6,576 bases of DNA from the NCBI GenBank assembly GCA_012727625.1, contig JAAYGP010000362.1, forward strand, positions 1-6,576, written 5' to 3'. Each line of letters opens with the position of its first letter. The stretch's first letter is position 1. The position numbers were made by a program, and so were the translations under genes. This document shows, in pieces, positions 6,389 to 6,576 of this stretch. Below the pieces are notes generated by a model. It did not search any database. It saw only the letters and a list, made by a program, of their open reading frames with translations, and was not told the origin of the DNA. This stretch comes from Clostridiaceae bacterium. GTDB taxonomy: Bacteria > Bacillota > Clostridia > DSM-8532.

Positions 6389-6453
6389 TGGAGCTGGTGG
6401 ACGGACTTGAACCCCCGACCTGCTGATTACAAGTCAGCTGCTCTACCAACTGA
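6389..6453 (-). pseudogene. 5'-truncated tRNA-Thr (anticodon TGT) fragment
   Basis: Read on the minus strand, this covers tRNA positions of about 12 to 76: D loop AGTTGGTA with GAGC, anticodon stem GCTGA/TCAGC around loop CTTGTAA (anticodon TGT, 6431-6429), variable loop AGGTC, T loop TTCAAGT, acceptor 3' strand CACCAGC, discriminator T and encoded CCA (6391-6389). The partner acceptor strand, expected as about GCTGGTG, is absent. The bases in its place (CTCTGTTGCTT) pair poorly, and the D stem loses its first pair. The T stem also has a G-G mismatch. The sequence departs from a normal tRNA at about 6454. A displaced 3' tRNA end at an integration site is the favoured reading; a decayed tRNA is the alternative, since TCTGTTG still agrees with the expected acceptor strand at five of seven positions. 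Confidence 0.75.
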
Positions 6454-6576
6454 AAGCAACAGAGTAAAATTGCCGCGATCAAGATCATTATTCTCATTTT
6501 TATCTATCTTCTTTTATCTTGATTTCTTTCTTCTTTTCCCTTTACCGGTCACATGGGCTATAATATGTTTGTTAAC
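6454..6576. other. Non-coding right edge, pyrimidine-rich
   Basis: There is no supported gene here. The plus strand is nearly all pyrimidine from about 6499 to 6543 (purine-rich on the minus strand). A TATAAT at 6559-6564 has no good -35 box and could serve a gene beyond the edge. If the tRNA fragment marks an integration end, these bases would be the first of the element. Confidence 0.35.

Noticed and set aside
6389..6460. Functional tRNA-Thr
   Set aside because: The 5' acceptor strand and the first D-stem pair are lacking and the T stem has a G-G mismatch, so a normal cloverleaf cannot form.
6222..6497. Minus-strand 91-aa frame with a hydrophobic start (MRIMILIAAILLCCF)
   Set aside because: It reads through the tRNA fragment (giving the NQQVGGSSPSTSS-type string typical of translated tRNA), the terminator and the antisense of the thioesterase gene. 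It has no good ribosome binding site.

Overview
This window comes from a low-to-moderate G+C Gram-positive bacterium, most likely a clostridial anaerobe. The evidence is strong purine-rich Shine-Dalgarno sites, A/T-rich gaps, Firmicutes-like protein sequences and a Clostridium-type tRNA-Thr(UGU) sequence. An Acetivibrio/Ruminiclostridium-like cellulolytic clostridium would fit, but that is an impression and was not tested.

Positions 1-5311 are one tightly packed minus-strand operon for the inner-membrane machinery of a type IV pilus, transcribed right to left: pilB (extension ATPase), pilT (retraction ATPase), pilM (actin-like cytoplasmic ring protein) and pilC (polytopic platform protein, cut by the left edge). 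The pilB stop and pilT start overlap by one base. The gaps are 24 nt (pilT-pilM) and 12 nt (pilM-pilC), so co-transcription and some translational coupling are likely. PilB would power pilus assembly on the PilC platform. PilT would power disassembly. PilM would connect the ATPase side to PilN/PilO, whose genes would be expected beyond the left edge. PilB is unusually long (763 aa). It carries two N-terminal MshEN/GspE-N-like modules, of which the second keeps a good c-di-GMP-type motif.

Positions 5312-5910 form a divergent region of about 600 bases with no recognisable gene. It holds a 9-G Shine-Dalgarno tract before pilB, a perfect 14-bp hairpin, a second terminator-like hairpin flanked by A6/T6, a smaller hairpin, and repeated TTTGTT elements. 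Near its right end is a good sigma-A promoter reading rightward. Terminator-like hairpins with no gene in front of them suggest an attenuated pilB leader or a small RNA.

Positions 5911-6297 (plus strand) encode a single hotdog-fold PaaI-type thioesterase, ended by a strong bidirectional terminator. Just beyond, on the minus strand, lies a tRNA-Thr(UGU) sequence that is intact from the D arm to CCA but lacks a matching 5' end. It is best read as a displaced tRNA 3' fragment, as left by an integrative element, or as a decayed tRNA. The last 120 bases hold no supported gene.

I found no evidence for a wholly new system. The points most worth a second look are the G9 tract, the duplicated PilB sensor modules, the structured leader and the truncated tRNA.
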